Shown: positions 22,985 to 31,856 of the stretch, piece by piece
Layout: every line of letters starts with the position of its first letter
How positions within the stretch are numbered: the first letter of the stretch is position 1
Source of the DNA: Anthostomella pinea
Lineage: Eukaryota > Ascomycota > Sordariomycetes > Xylariales > Xylariaceae
Reading direction: 5' to 3'
NCBI GenBank assembly: GCA_963556695.1
Contig: CAUWAG010000006.1
Coordinates: forward strand, 4,588,001-4,652,000
DNA: 64,000 nt
Program-made: the position numbers and the translations under genes
Notes under the pieces: model-generated
What the model was told of the DNA's origin: nothing
Seen by the model: only the letters and a program-made list of their open reading frames with translations
Database searches by the model: none

Positions 22985-23835
22985 ATGACAGTATATCCTC
23001 TCCAGCAGCAGAACGCCAGCAGCATGTCTCCAACGAGAATGGAACAGCCAGATGGGTACTACAATCTGGGCGACCCCTTCCTCCAAATGCGCGTGCGGAA
23101 TGAGGGCATCGCCTTGGGCGCCATCATTTGTCAGTTTCGAGCCATTCCCGATCCGAGAGTTCCAGAATACCTTCGGGAACTCTGGGATCTGTCCCAATAT
23201 GGAAAAGTCATCCGCGAAAGCCCGAAACAGCTCGCGATGCTGCTCGAGTTCGAAAATGCCGATTTGACCCCGATTGTCATGCGCGCGTGGACCACCAAGT
23301 ACCTGGCTCCTGGCACCGAGTGCATCATCGTCCTGGACCCGGCGATCCCTGGAAAGGACCACGCAGTCCATATCCATTGCGTTGATTTGGGAGACACTGT
23401 TGGTGAGACAGTTGGCGCACCGGAGACCGCGAAGAGATTGCGTTGCGTTTTCAGCGATGCACCGGACGGCTCGCCTGGCAGCAAAAGACATCAAGGGCGA
23501 CGACCTTCGCAGGCATAGAGAGGCTGCGATCGAAGTGCGTCGATTGAGAAGGCAGGCGTGAGTTACTGTACGGATCCGATGGTTCTTTGCATACTGACTA
23601 ATATATATACCTATATAGTTTGCTTCACGCCGGCGGCCGACCAACGGAGAACGAAAGGGTGGATAGACGGGAGATAACGAGGTCTAAGGTGTGCAGGAAC
23701 CCAAACAGTAGAAGAACACAAGGCCAAAGAGGCCATGATAGCTTGTCGTTGCCGTCTATCAGTCCCGGCCGGTCAGGTCACGATGCGGCTGCCTACCATG
23801 TGGAACGATTTGCCAGTATGGACGAGGTGGGATGA
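22985..23835 (+). CDS. Hypothetical spliced gene, 245 aa
   Basis: No family was recognised. Exons are 22985-23402, 23455-23557 and 23619-23835; both introns (52 and 61 bp) have GTGAG donors and AG acceptors, and the frame is kept. The unspliced frame runs to 23518, but its last part reads poorly, whereas the spliced product gives a good basic helical stretch (RTARLAAKDIKGDD then HREAAIEVRRLRRQA), which supports splicing. Residues 20-135 look like a globular mixed domain (YNLGDPFLQMRVRNEGIALG, WTTKYLAPGTECIIVLDPA). The C-terminal third is basic, then Ser/Gly-rich, ending FASMDEVG. There is no signal peptide or membrane segment. A nuclear or cytosolic protein is plausible, but the function is unknown. 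ATG 22985 is the first ATG after the last upstream stop region in that frame; a Met at about 23041 is an alternative. Confidence 0.6.
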
Positions 23836-24224
23836 GCTTGGACATTTGACTCGAGTGGTGCTGTCCAGAGGAGATGGGCCATAATTTGGGTTTACTTCTT
23901 TCATAGTCTGGGGTTGGACATCGTCCGGAATGCAGGTGCTTCTTCTAAACAGTTCATGAAGGTGACGTGAAAAGGGGGAAGAGGGGGAGAGGGGCATTGT
24001 TGCTCTGCAACTGCCACCAGCTGGCGCTCCATCGACAGCTGCACTGCCCCTCCAAGAGCCGCGACGGTTGTATCGGCATTCGGAAGTCGCGTTCATCTTC
24101 CTCTTCATTTGGACATAAGGTACTTCCATTTGACAAATAGCTCCTAGGACACCTCGCTGTCGATCGCATTGCCTTACAAAATTACACTCTTCGCCATACA
24201 AATCGACACCTTGACTCTTCGTGC

Positions 24225-25258
24225 ATGACACACAACGAGAAGCTCGACCCCGCCATACCACCCACCACCCCGCTCACGATGTCGAGCGACCAAGCGACCC
24301 AACATGGCTCTCTGGAGAACCTCCTGCCACCGAGCTGGAAAGCCCAGATCACGACCTGGCTCGCCGAAGACACTCCTTCCTTCGACTACGCCGGGTTCGT
24401 TGTCGGGGACCACCCACGGACAGCAACACTCTGGGGCAAGAGCGCCGGCGTCATAGCTGGCGTTCCCTTCTTCACCGAGATCTTCAAGCAATGCGGGTGC
24501 ACAGTCGAGTGGCACGCGGCCGAGGGAAGCTACATCGACCGACCGAAGGACGGGCCGGGAAAGACAAAGGTGGCCACCGTCACCGGACCGGCTCGAGGCC
24601 TGCTGCTCGCTGAAAGAGTCGGGTTGAACCTGCTGGCGCGGTGTTCGGGTATTGCTACAGCCAGTCGCAACATGGTACAGAGCCTGCGCAAAGCAGGATA
24701 CGAAGGCATACTAGCGGGGACGCGAAAGACGACCCCGGGGTTCCGCATCGTCGAGAAGTACGGCATGCTGGTCGGTGGCGCCGATCAACATCGCATGGAC
24801 CTGAGCTCCATGATCATGCTGAAGGACAACCACGTGTGGAGCCGAGGCAGCATCACCGAAGCAGTCCAGGCTGCCAAGATGGTCGGTGGGTTCGCGCTCA
24901 AGATCGAGGTCGAGGTCCAGAGCGAAGCCGAGGCAGACGAGGCTATTGAAGCTGGCGCTGATATTGTCATGCTGGACAACTTCACAGGCGAGGGGGTCAA
25001 GATTGCGGCAAAGAGCTTGCGGGAGAAGTGGAAAGGCAAGCGGCAATTCTTGATCGAGGTCAGTGGCGGACTGCGGGAGGACAACGTATTTGATTATGCC
25101 AACAATGGTAGGTCTCCCACGTTCTCCCTGCAGACGTGTCCAATTGACAGGCTTCCACAGATATCGATATTATCTCGACAAGTTCCATTCATCAGGGGAC
25201 GTCTTATGTCGACTTCTCCCTCAAAATCGATCCCGGTCAGGCTACGAAGGCAGCTTGA
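24225..25258 (+). CDS. Quinolinate phosphoribosyltransferase (nicotinate-nucleotide pyrophosphorylase, carboxylating)
   Basis: Converts quinolinate and PRPP to nicotinate mononucleotide, CO2 and PPi, the entry into NAD from the kynurenine route (yeast BNA6, bacterial nadC). Exons are 24225-25107 and 25161-25258 (53-bp intron), giving 326 aa, close to the family's usual 290-300 plus a short lead. Family blocks seen are the N-terminal LPPSWKAQITTWLAEDTP, ERVGLNLLARCSGIAT, the PRPP/quinolinate region GTRKTTPGFR...EKYGMLVGG, DQHRMDLSSMIMLKDNH, VMLDNF, EVSGGL and the final DIISTSSIHQ plus SLKIDP. All of the conserved Lys/Arg/His residues I can place are present. ATG 24225 gives an 18-residue extension; the ATG at 24279 (MSSDQATQHG) is an equally good start. 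Confidence 0.93.
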
Positions 25259-25760
25259 ATCGGCCAGCAATCGGGAACTACGGCTGGGCAGTGCTCCGCG
25301 AAAGAGGCAATATCGTGGAAGCCATAATCTACTAGCAGCTCTAGGACCTATAGTAGGACACCTCGAAGGAACATTCGGCTGTTACACGTCGTCGCAGCTG
25401 ACCACCTGCAGTTCTTCAGCTCAGCCCAGCCTACGACTGCCATCTGTCGAGGGGCACCTGGAACATCACGTCATTCAGTCTTGTCTTACCACTATCAAGC
25501 CTCTACCTTCTGGAGGCCATACAGACCTTGGTCGGTGATCGCTTTAGGGAACTGGCCTGGATATACACAGCTGGACTCAACGCTATAGGGCTAGACTAGC
25601 TGCCCTGTGTGGAGATATGTATGTGAAATGACTCGGCGGCTTCTGCAGCGAACCACGACTGATCGCGGGCCGCCATGGTGATGCATATACTAGAGGACTC
25701 CTTTGATAGGCCTCTACAAATCATGTCGCTGCTGTGCATTGCCATGCAAGACTATCTTGT

Positions 25761-25994
25761 TACAATCACCACCCAGAAGTTTCCGTCTGCGCACCTCGAG
25801 GGCGCCCCTGCCTCCTTCCCCTGATAGGATATAGACAGTGGAATAAGCACCATGGAATGAGCAGTTATATTCTGATATGCCACGCTTGATGCTTTTGACA
25901 GAGTGATTATTCCACATATGAGAATTACCCGTGAATATGTATTCCAAACTTCGATTACCTACGGGGTGTACGGAGACTTCCGTGGGTTCAGTGT
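25761..25994. repeat. MITE-like element, copy F
   Basis: The left end is TACAATCACCACCCAGAAGT leading into TTCCGTCTGCGCACC. The right end is GGTGTACGGAGACTTCCGTG followed by GGTTCAGTGTG. Inside are GTGGAATAAGCAC and GTGATTATTCC. About 234 bp. Confidence 0.65.
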
Positions 25995-26044
25995 GTCATT
26001 CAAGAGCCACCGCGTCGGCGTTCATGATGGGAACGAGAGCGAAC

Positions 26045-26130
26045 TCGAGTTAGTCGTTGGTTTGATGCCATAGTGATTCTTCATGAGAATGAAGGCGGTA
26101 GCGTCACCGGCTAGGTCGTTCGTTGGTCCG
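26045..26130 (-). pseudogene. Degenerate amidase fragment 1
   Basis: The stretch with GATTCTTCATGAGAATGAAG then GCGGTAGCGTCACCGGCTAG matches the plus-strand text of the intact amidase at about 29205-29258 (GGTTCTTCATGGGAACGAGG...GCGGTGGCGTTGTCGGCTGG). Several differences are transitions of the RIP type. It is too short to be functional. Confidence 0.55.
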
Positions 26131-26391
26131 GCAAGAAAGTGAGGTCGCGCTTAGACGAGACGAAAGCAAGTTACTGCTAACTCATCTTTCTCTCGAAGCC
26201 GCCTTGCCGCGTTTAGACCCCTCCCTTCATACCACAACGTAGACAACATGGCCAACCGTACCCCCAGCGACGCTGACCAACCCTGACACTCGCACCTAAC
26301 AATCGACGTCCAAGTCCGCATCCTACAACGCAGCATCATCCACCCCTTCATCGCCTGACTATTTCCCCTCTGCCAACGCTCCCCCTTCATC

Positions 26392-27582
26392 TCAGCTGTC
26401 CGCGGTCGGCTGAGAGAAGCGGTCTTTTCCTGCCATGCTCTGCATGAAACCGCCGAACATATCCTCCATGAAGTTCGTCGGAGGGTCATCGGAACCTCCA
26501 AACGTCCAATCCCCAGCACCGGGATACCCGAAGAAGTCTTTGACAGCTTGCCAAGCAGACTGCACTGGCAGAAGTATCAGCTGCGCCAAGAGGAAGGTGA
26601 CGGTGAAAGTGAGCGACTGGAGGTCGACCAGGTATGACTCGATTCCAAGTGGCTCTGTGATGTAGTCCTGGCACCATGACTCCGTACGCCTCATGAGATA
26701 GAAAACGCTCCCTTTCCAGTCCCAGAACGAGTCCATGTATTCGTTGAATCTCTTCATAATCTGTTCTTCTCTGTCGTATGGGTCAAATTGCTCGTAAAGA
26801 CCAGGAGTGCTGATAAGAGCCTGAAGTTGTTCTTTCGGGCTCGGAAAGACGTGCCATGGTCGACCGAGGAAGGCATCTTGAACAGGAAGTTCGATGATGC
26901 GGGCAGTAACAGGCCGCAAACGTTTTCGATCAACGGCGTACGTCAGATCGGGGTCCAACTCGTCCGATGCTGGCGCAGAGTCTTCGACTGAGAGGTGCAA
27001 CAGCGCTGGCGGCTTAACGTTCCAGATGCCGCACAAGAAAGCAGAATGCGAGCATTCCACAAAGTGAAACGATGTAGCGTCCAGACTATGACTTACGTAT
27101 GACTTCTGAATGAGATCGTCAAAGGCCTCATTCCAGTCGTCATACGGGAACCATGGGGACGCCAGGTCGGTGATGTAGACCCAGGACTCTTTTGGCACAG
27201 CGGGGTTGCAACTCTTCACATCAGCCATTAGATGGTCCAAGTCGGCCCACCTGTCGATTCCACCATCGCCATAGTATTCGATGGGCAATTGGTAGTCCAA
27301 TTGCATCGTCCAACGGGGTGTGCTGAGACGAGTCGAGTGGAAAGCTCTGGTGTTGTCCATGTAGTCGCTGAATGATTGAGCACCGGGCACGGTCCAGTAT
27401 TCCTGCGCGCTTACTTCGCCAAGCTCATCGGTGAAATGTTGCATGTTGTTGTTGACTTCCCTCCTGTCCCAGAAACAGAACAGGACGCCGGCCAACAGAC
27501 CGTTCAGGATCGGTAGCAGGGTCAAAGACAAGGACCAGAGGAAAGCTATCCAGCCAAATTTGGCTACACGTCTGAATCCCAT
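26392..27582 (-). CDS. Membrane protein with thioredoxin-like central region, unknown function
   Basis: Single-exon gene of 396 aa. One hydrophobic segment lies near the N-terminus (FGWIAFLWSLSLTLLPILNG, residues about 10-32). A long soluble part follows, then a second hydrophobic stretch near residues 325-345 (LTFTVTFLLAQLILLPVQ). The middle (about 115-215) reads VYITDLASPWFPYDDW ... FHFVECSHSAFLCGIWNVKP PALLHL. The order hydrophobic strand, W-F-P-Y-D-D-W, Cys, then a Pro-containing PPALLHL strand resembles a thioredoxin-like fold without a CxxC. This is inference from pattern, not a family match. It may sit in the endoplasmic reticulum or inner nuclear membrane; topology is unclear. Start ATG 27582 is used because the upstream 12 codons begin at TTG. 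It lies between the two degenerate amidase fragments. Confidence 0.75.
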   Translation of the reverse strand: MGFRRVAKFGWIAFLWSLSLTLLPILNGLLAGVLFCFWDRREVNNNMQHFTDELGEVSAQEYWTVPGAQSFSDYMDNTRAFHSTRLSTPRWTMQLDYQLPIEYYGDGGIDRWADLDHLMADVKSCNPAVPKESWVYITDLASPWFPYDDWNEAFDDLIQKSYVSHSLDATSFHFVECSHSAFLCGIWNVKPPALLHLSVEDSAPASDELDPDLTYAVDRKRLRPVTARIIELPVQDAFLGRPWHVFPSPKEQLQALISTPGLYEQFDPYDREEQIMKRFNEYMDSFWDWKGSVFYLMRRTESWCQDYITEPLGIESYLVDLQSLTFTVTFLLAQLILLPVQSAWQAVKDFFGYPGAGDWTFGGSDDPPTNFMEDMFGGFMQSMAGKDRFSQPTADS

Positions 27583-28350
27583 CGTTGTGGTTGTACATGG
27601 CGTAAAAGGATGCCTCAACCATTACAAGACATGGGAGATGTTGGTTGAACATTGCAGGTGAAAGGGGGGACTTCCAGTCAACAGTCTGTCGGATTGAGTT
27701 AGCACACATCAACCGCTTTGCCACTCCGTGATCCGTGCGCAGTGAAGGATGAAACTCTATGCCCTTTGTCTGGCTGTGCCTGAACTCGCCGCTCTTCCCC
27801 CCTATCCATTCCCGGCCGGATGTAGGGACTCGCAAATTACGCCAGGGCAGGGACCAGAGAGCTGACTGCTGAAAAAGCTGGTGTGACCACTGACAGTGTG
27901 ACTGAGGTGTGCATGCCAAGCATAGAGTTCCAAAAGTTCCAAACTAGCCCCTGACCCCGACACCTCATCTTTTCGCCAATCTCAGCCGTTTAACGGATTT
28001 TTGCACATGACGGTACTGTGTAAGGGCAACGGCTATTTCCTTTACGGAACGCGCGGTAGGGCCGATAAAGTCGTAGGCAAGGGAAATAAGGATAATGTCC
28101 GTTTATTATCTTGCTTCCCCGTAACTAGGTGCTTATTGTCGAAGTCGACCTTCTCTAGATCAGCGGCAATGAGCACCTTATTATATATGGTATGCACAGC
28201 CGGTACGACAAAGGGAACCGTATAGTAATCGACAGAGTTCATTCTATGAGGTCATTCATTACATATACCTAGATTACGTACTGTGATATGTAGCTTTCAG
28301 AAGTTGAAGACGTTATCTGCTGCCATGGCTGGCCGGCATCTCTACTTTAC
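27583..28350. other. Intergenic region between Trx-like gene and amidase
   Basis: The first 400 bp are the upstream region of the Trx-like gene. The rest is AT-richer and holds amidase fragment 2. An AT-rich stretch (TTATTATATATGGTATG near 28175-28195) is consistent with RIP-type decay. No intact gene was seen. Confidence 0.45.
27998..28110 (-). pseudogene. Degenerate amidase fragment 2
   Basis: GCACATGACGGTACTGTGTA ... GGGCAACGGCTATTTCCTTT ... ACGGAACGCGCGGTAGGGCC lines up with the intact amidase at about 29262-29360 (GCACATGACGGTGAGGGCGA ... GTCCTTCACGGAGCGCGCG ATGGCGCC). Orientation is the same. Many substitutions are G-to-A or C-to-T. It corresponds to the amidase part next to that of fragment 1. 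Confidence 0.65.
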
Positions 28351-30036
28351 TTACAACGTTCCCAGAGGATACGCACTCGGTACGTTGCCACTGTCCGGCG
28401 TCACAACAGGCATCTCGCTATACGCCCGCACCTCGGGCTCCTCCCGCGCCCAGACCGGCGTCCGTCGGACCTTGCCCAGCCGCTCCATCGCGTAACCGAT
28501 CGCCAGCAGGTTCGATTCCTCGAACGGCCGACCCAGTATTTCCATCCCGACCGGCACGCCAATCGGCGCGCCCTCCGTGGCGTTGCTGAACCCAATGGGC
28601 ACCGTGACGACGGGCGACCCCGTGAGCGCGGCCAGGATGCCGTTGCGCCCGGATTGCGAGGGCGAGCCGATCTTGGCCACCAGGTTCTTCTGCTCGGGGT
28701 AGATGACGGCGTCGAGGTTGTTGGCGGCGAAGGTGTTCTGTAGGGCGAGCGTGAGATTCGCGATGCCGAAGCGGCGGTCGTGGTACGTCGCGTTGCCCGT
28801 GCTCGAGACCAGCGCCGTGTTCACGTACTCGTACTCGGCGGGGATGACGAGGAACTCGCCCGCGGACCCGTTGCCGGCCTTGAGGCTATACAGCTCGTTG
28901 AGCGTGTCCGGGTGCGCGCCGCCGAGGGAGGGGCGCCGGAGGTAGGCGTCCATGAGCTCGCGGTACTCGAATCGCTGAACGTCGTAGGCCGCTTGGATCA
29001 CGGTCGCGTTGTAGATGGCCTCGTCGATGGGGACGATGGTGGCGCCCGCGGCTTCCAATCTCCCGGTCCAGGCGTCCATGGCGGCATTGACGGGCGCGAC
29101 CTCGGGGCTGGAAGAGGCGCCGGTGGTGCGGTTGAAGAAGCCGTTGAGGACGCCCAGGCGCAGGCTGCCGAGAGGGGCGGGAGCCAGGGAGGCGGCGTAG
29201 TCGATGTGGCGGTTCTTCATGGGAACGAGGGCGGTGGCGTTGTCGGCTGGGTCGTAGCCGCTCTTGCACATGACGGTGAGGGCGACGGCTACGTCCTTCA
29301 CGGAGCGCGCGATGGCGCCGATGACGTCCTGGATGAGGGAGATGGGGATGATGCCCGTCCGCGTGATGAGGCCGCGCGTGGGACGGATGCTGAAGAGGGA
29401 GTTCGCAGACGCCGGGCTTCGCAGCGAGTTGACAGTGTTGGTGCCAGTGCCGAAGACGCAAAAGGAGGCCGCCACCGCGGCACCGGTGCCGCCCGAGGAG
29501 CCACCAGGGGTCCTGGCGGCATTATAAGGGTTGATGGTCTGGCCGCCAAGCGACGAGACCGAGATGCCTTCCAACGCCAGCTCATGCAGGTTCGACTTAC
29601 CCAGCATGATGGCACCAGCATCTTTCAAGGCAGCCACACTCGGCGCATCTTCGGTGGGCTGCGACGCGTTCAGACTGAGGGAGCCTCCCGTCGTCGGCAT
29701 GTCGGCAGTGTCGTAGTTGTCCTTCAACAGGACAGGGATGCAGAACAACGAGCCCGTAGCGTTGCCGGCAGCGAGGCTCGCGTCCATAGAGTCGGCGGTG
29801 TCCAGAGCATGGGGGTTGAGGGTGATGATGGCGTTGGTGCGGTTGTTGTACGCTTTGATACGCGCCACGAAGGACGAGACGACGTCGCGACATGATGTTA
29901 GGCCGGAGTAGAGTGCGTGGTGGACAGTCTCGACGGTGGCTTCCCGGGCGTCGAAAGGCATACTCACCGCAGAAGCAGCGCTGCCGCTGCTGAGTAGCAG
30001 CCCGGCACTCAGAGTGAAGGAAGCAGGTCGCACCAT
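28351..30036 (-). CDS. Secreted amidase (amidase signature family)
   Basis: Amide hydrolase of the amidase signature family, single exon, 561 aa. The N-terminus MVRPASFTLSAGLLLSSGSA is a signal peptide, so it is secreted or vacuolar. The Ser-cisSer-Lys triad can be placed: Lys105 in VLLKDNYDTAD, Ser181 region in RTPGGSSGGTGAAVAA, and nucleophile Ser204 in TNTVNSLRSPAS. The SIRPTRGLI block follows, as in the family. Several NxT/S sites suit a secreted protein. The family covers acetamidase, indoleacetamide hydrolase, Glu-tRNA amidotransferase A subunits and fatty acid amide hydrolases; secreted fungal members have mostly unknown substrates. ATG 30036 is chosen because it starts the signal peptide; upstream in-frame codons read as non-coding. 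GC-rich coding sequence gives long chance ORFs on the other strand. Confidence 0.92.
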   Translation of the reverse strand: MVRPASFTLSAGLLLSSGSAASAVSMPFDAREATVETVHHALYSGLTSCRDVVSSFVARIKAYNNRTNAIITLNPHALDTADSMDASLAAGNATGSLFCIPVLLKDNYDTADMPTTGGSLSLNASQPTEDAPSVAALKDAGAIMLGKSNLHELALEGISVSSLGGQTINPYNAARTPGGSSGGTGAAVAASFCVFGTGTNTVNSLRSPASANSLFSIRPTRGLITRTGIIPISLIQDVIGAIARSVKDVAVALTVMCKSGYDPADNATALVPMKNRHIDYAASLAPAPLGSLRLGVLNGFFNRTTGASSSPEVAPVNAAMDAWTGRLEAAGATIVPIDEAIYNATVIQAAYDVQRFEYRELMDAYLRRPSLGGAHPDTLNELYSLKAGNGSAGEFLVIPAEYEYVNTALVSSTGNATYHDRRFGIANLTLALQNTFAANNLDAVIYPEQKNLVAKIGSPSQSGRNGILAALTGSPVVTVPIGFSNATEGAPIGVPVGMEILGRPFEESNLLAIGYAMERLGKVRRTPVWAREEPEVRAYSEMPVVTPDSGNVPSAYPLGTL

Positions 30037-30694
30037 CGTGGCAAGTATTGTCTTGAGTTGGCGAAGAACAGGGATGTTGCGGTGTCCGGCATTACTGCTA
30101 TACACCACCATATGACCTGTCTTATACTCGCGACTCGCGAGTCGCAGGCTTGGCTTGGTCTCAGTTGCGGTATAGCCTTCGCAATCGCGACCATGAGATG
30201 AGGTAACTGTTCTTAGTAAACCCCCAGATCTTATCGTCAAACCGTTTGCCGGTCGTCACATTCCGCCGCGCCAACAGCTGTCTAGGCTTGCCTCATACCG
30301 CATGAGGAGATAGTCTGTGCTGGGGTTAGGTTGGGGTAACTCCTCGGATTTGATGAACATGCCTTCGGCCCGGACGTTGGCTTCCCAGAGGCACCCGATC
30401 ATGATACGGATGCATTTATGATAAGGGCAAGTTTCACTCAACCCCCAACCGGTCTGTCCAAAATGTGACAATCTCTTCTGCGTCATTGCCTCGGTAATCG
30501 GAGTGCGCGATCTTCAACAAATCACGAGGTTCGGCTCGAGTCAGTCATCCACTATATTCCTAGCAATAGGTATCTACCAGCCACTGGGACATTGGGCGAA
30601 CGAACAGGAAGTCGAGACGAACAGAACATCGCGATCATGTGGTATCAAGGGTCAATTATCAACACGGGTGCACATGATTTCCATGATGTCGCCG

Positions 30695-30872
30695 TACATT
30701 CCTCGTTCGCCCAGTGAAAGGTATTATAACTGGAATAAGCAGTCTGCAATAAGCATCGAGTATGGCTAACTGGATAAATCCTGCTTATTCCAGGGTGCTT
30801 ATTGTATTAATACGAATGGAGCATTAAGAGTTGGCAGAAGCATGACGGACGGAGACTTATGATGCGGTCTTG
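30695..30872. repeat. MITE-like element, copy G
   Basis: The left end TACATTCCTCGTTCGCCCAG resembles that of copy A. Inside are ACTGGAATAAGCAG, GCAATAAGCATC, CTGCTTATTCCAGGGTGC. The right end is GACGGACGGAGACTTATGAT. Boundaries are approximate. Confidence 0.6.
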
Positions 30873-30959
30873 CCACTATCGCTGGCTTATAGTCCAGCCT
30901 CAAGATGGTCTTTCTCTTTGTTAGCCATACTCTGTTACTTCTTTTTTCGTAGTGATGCT

Positions 30960-31033
30960 TGCTGTCGATATTGTTGTCGATATTGTTGTCGATATTATTG
31001 TCGGTGCTGTTGTCGGTGCTGTTGTCAATGCTG
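30960..31033. repeat. Minisatellite, 12-bp unit GTTGTCGATATT
   Basis: About six tandem units alternate between GTTGTCGATATT and GTTGTCGGTGCT forms. They match the array at 9463-9577 in unit length and sequence. Confidence 0.8.
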
Positions 31034-31365
31034 CAAGAATTGCCGTTATTCTTTACGACGAATATGATATGAGCATGACCTGATACTGTGCCCTGAAGGG
31101 GAACCGCCCATACATATGAATAAAGTCCGAGTCCTAGCTACCGATTAGCACAGCCATTGGTAGGGAGACTGTCTCCTTGCTTTACTGTTGCTATTGATCC
31201 ATCACGAATTCATGATCTGCCAAGATTGCCCAGTGTTATTAAACGAATGTAAAAACGAAAATCCCCGGCCCCTGGATGAAGAGACCACCTCGTGATTATC
31301 GTAAGATACAAGCTCCTAAAGCCGCCACCCATAATCATGGACTCTGTCCTCGCCTGCTTGCTAAG

Positions 31366-31566
31366 TACACTCAGCCCTCATAAGTCTCCGTCCGCGCACC
31401 CAATGTGTCATTTGAAAACCAAAAACCAATAAGCACCCTCGAATAAGCAGTTTCATTCCATGAAGCCCCTCGTTCAGCAAGCGAGAGGCATGTTCAAACA
31501 GAATATAGCGCTGATATCCAAGAATGGATAGAACATGCCGGACGGAGACTTATGGGGGTTATTGTA
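31366..31566. repeat. MITE-like element, copy H
   Basis: The left terminal repeat TACACTCAGCCCTCATAAGT continues to CTCCGTCCGCGC. The right is GCCGGACGGAGACTTATGGG followed by GGTTATTGTA. Inside are CAATAAGCACC, GAATAAGCAG and the CCTCGTTCAGCAAGCGAGAG block shared with copy A. About 201 bp. Confidence 0.75.
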
Positions 31567-31856
31567 ACATCCATGGTCAAAGAAGATGACACCTCTGATA
31601 GCTATGTGCGTCGCATGGAAATGGCCAGTAATCGCCTCGTCGACATGTACACCCAGTTTCTCGATATCCTGAGGTAACCTAGTCTTCCGTAACTCCCTAT
31701 TACCAATTGAAAGCAGGAAGGAAACCGCCGCTTCGTACACACGCATCGCGCGCCCATTCAGAGCCTACAGCTTATACGCGAAAATTCCATGCCCAGGCGT
31801 CTCAGCGAAAGCTGTACCCAACCCAACGAGGATGCCGACTTGGACAGCTTCCAAGA

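Larger units (their letters stand above)
25259..26391. other. Intergenic region with MITE and gene relics
   Basis: Contains MITE copy F (25761-25994), an amidase-like fragment (about 26045-26130) and a short coding-looking relic around 26290-26390 that reads on the plus strand as a hydrophobic stretch (TIDVQVRILQRSIIHPFIA) interrupted by TGA. No intact gene is present. Confidence 0.45.
30037..31856. other. Intergenic region, 1.8 kb, repeat-rich
   Basis: Holds two MITE-like copies (30695-30872 and 31366-31566) and a 12-bp minisatellite (30960-31033) between them. No supported gene was found. Confidence 0.5.

Noticed and set aside
22841..23518. Unspliced 225-aa frame including a TTG start
   Set aside because: TTG is not a normal eukaryotic start, and splicing at 23403-23454 gives a better C-terminus.
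28780..29895. 371-aa ORF antisense to the amidase
   Set aside because: It is a shadow of the GC-rich amidase frame; composition is Gly/Ala/Arg/Val-rich with no domain.
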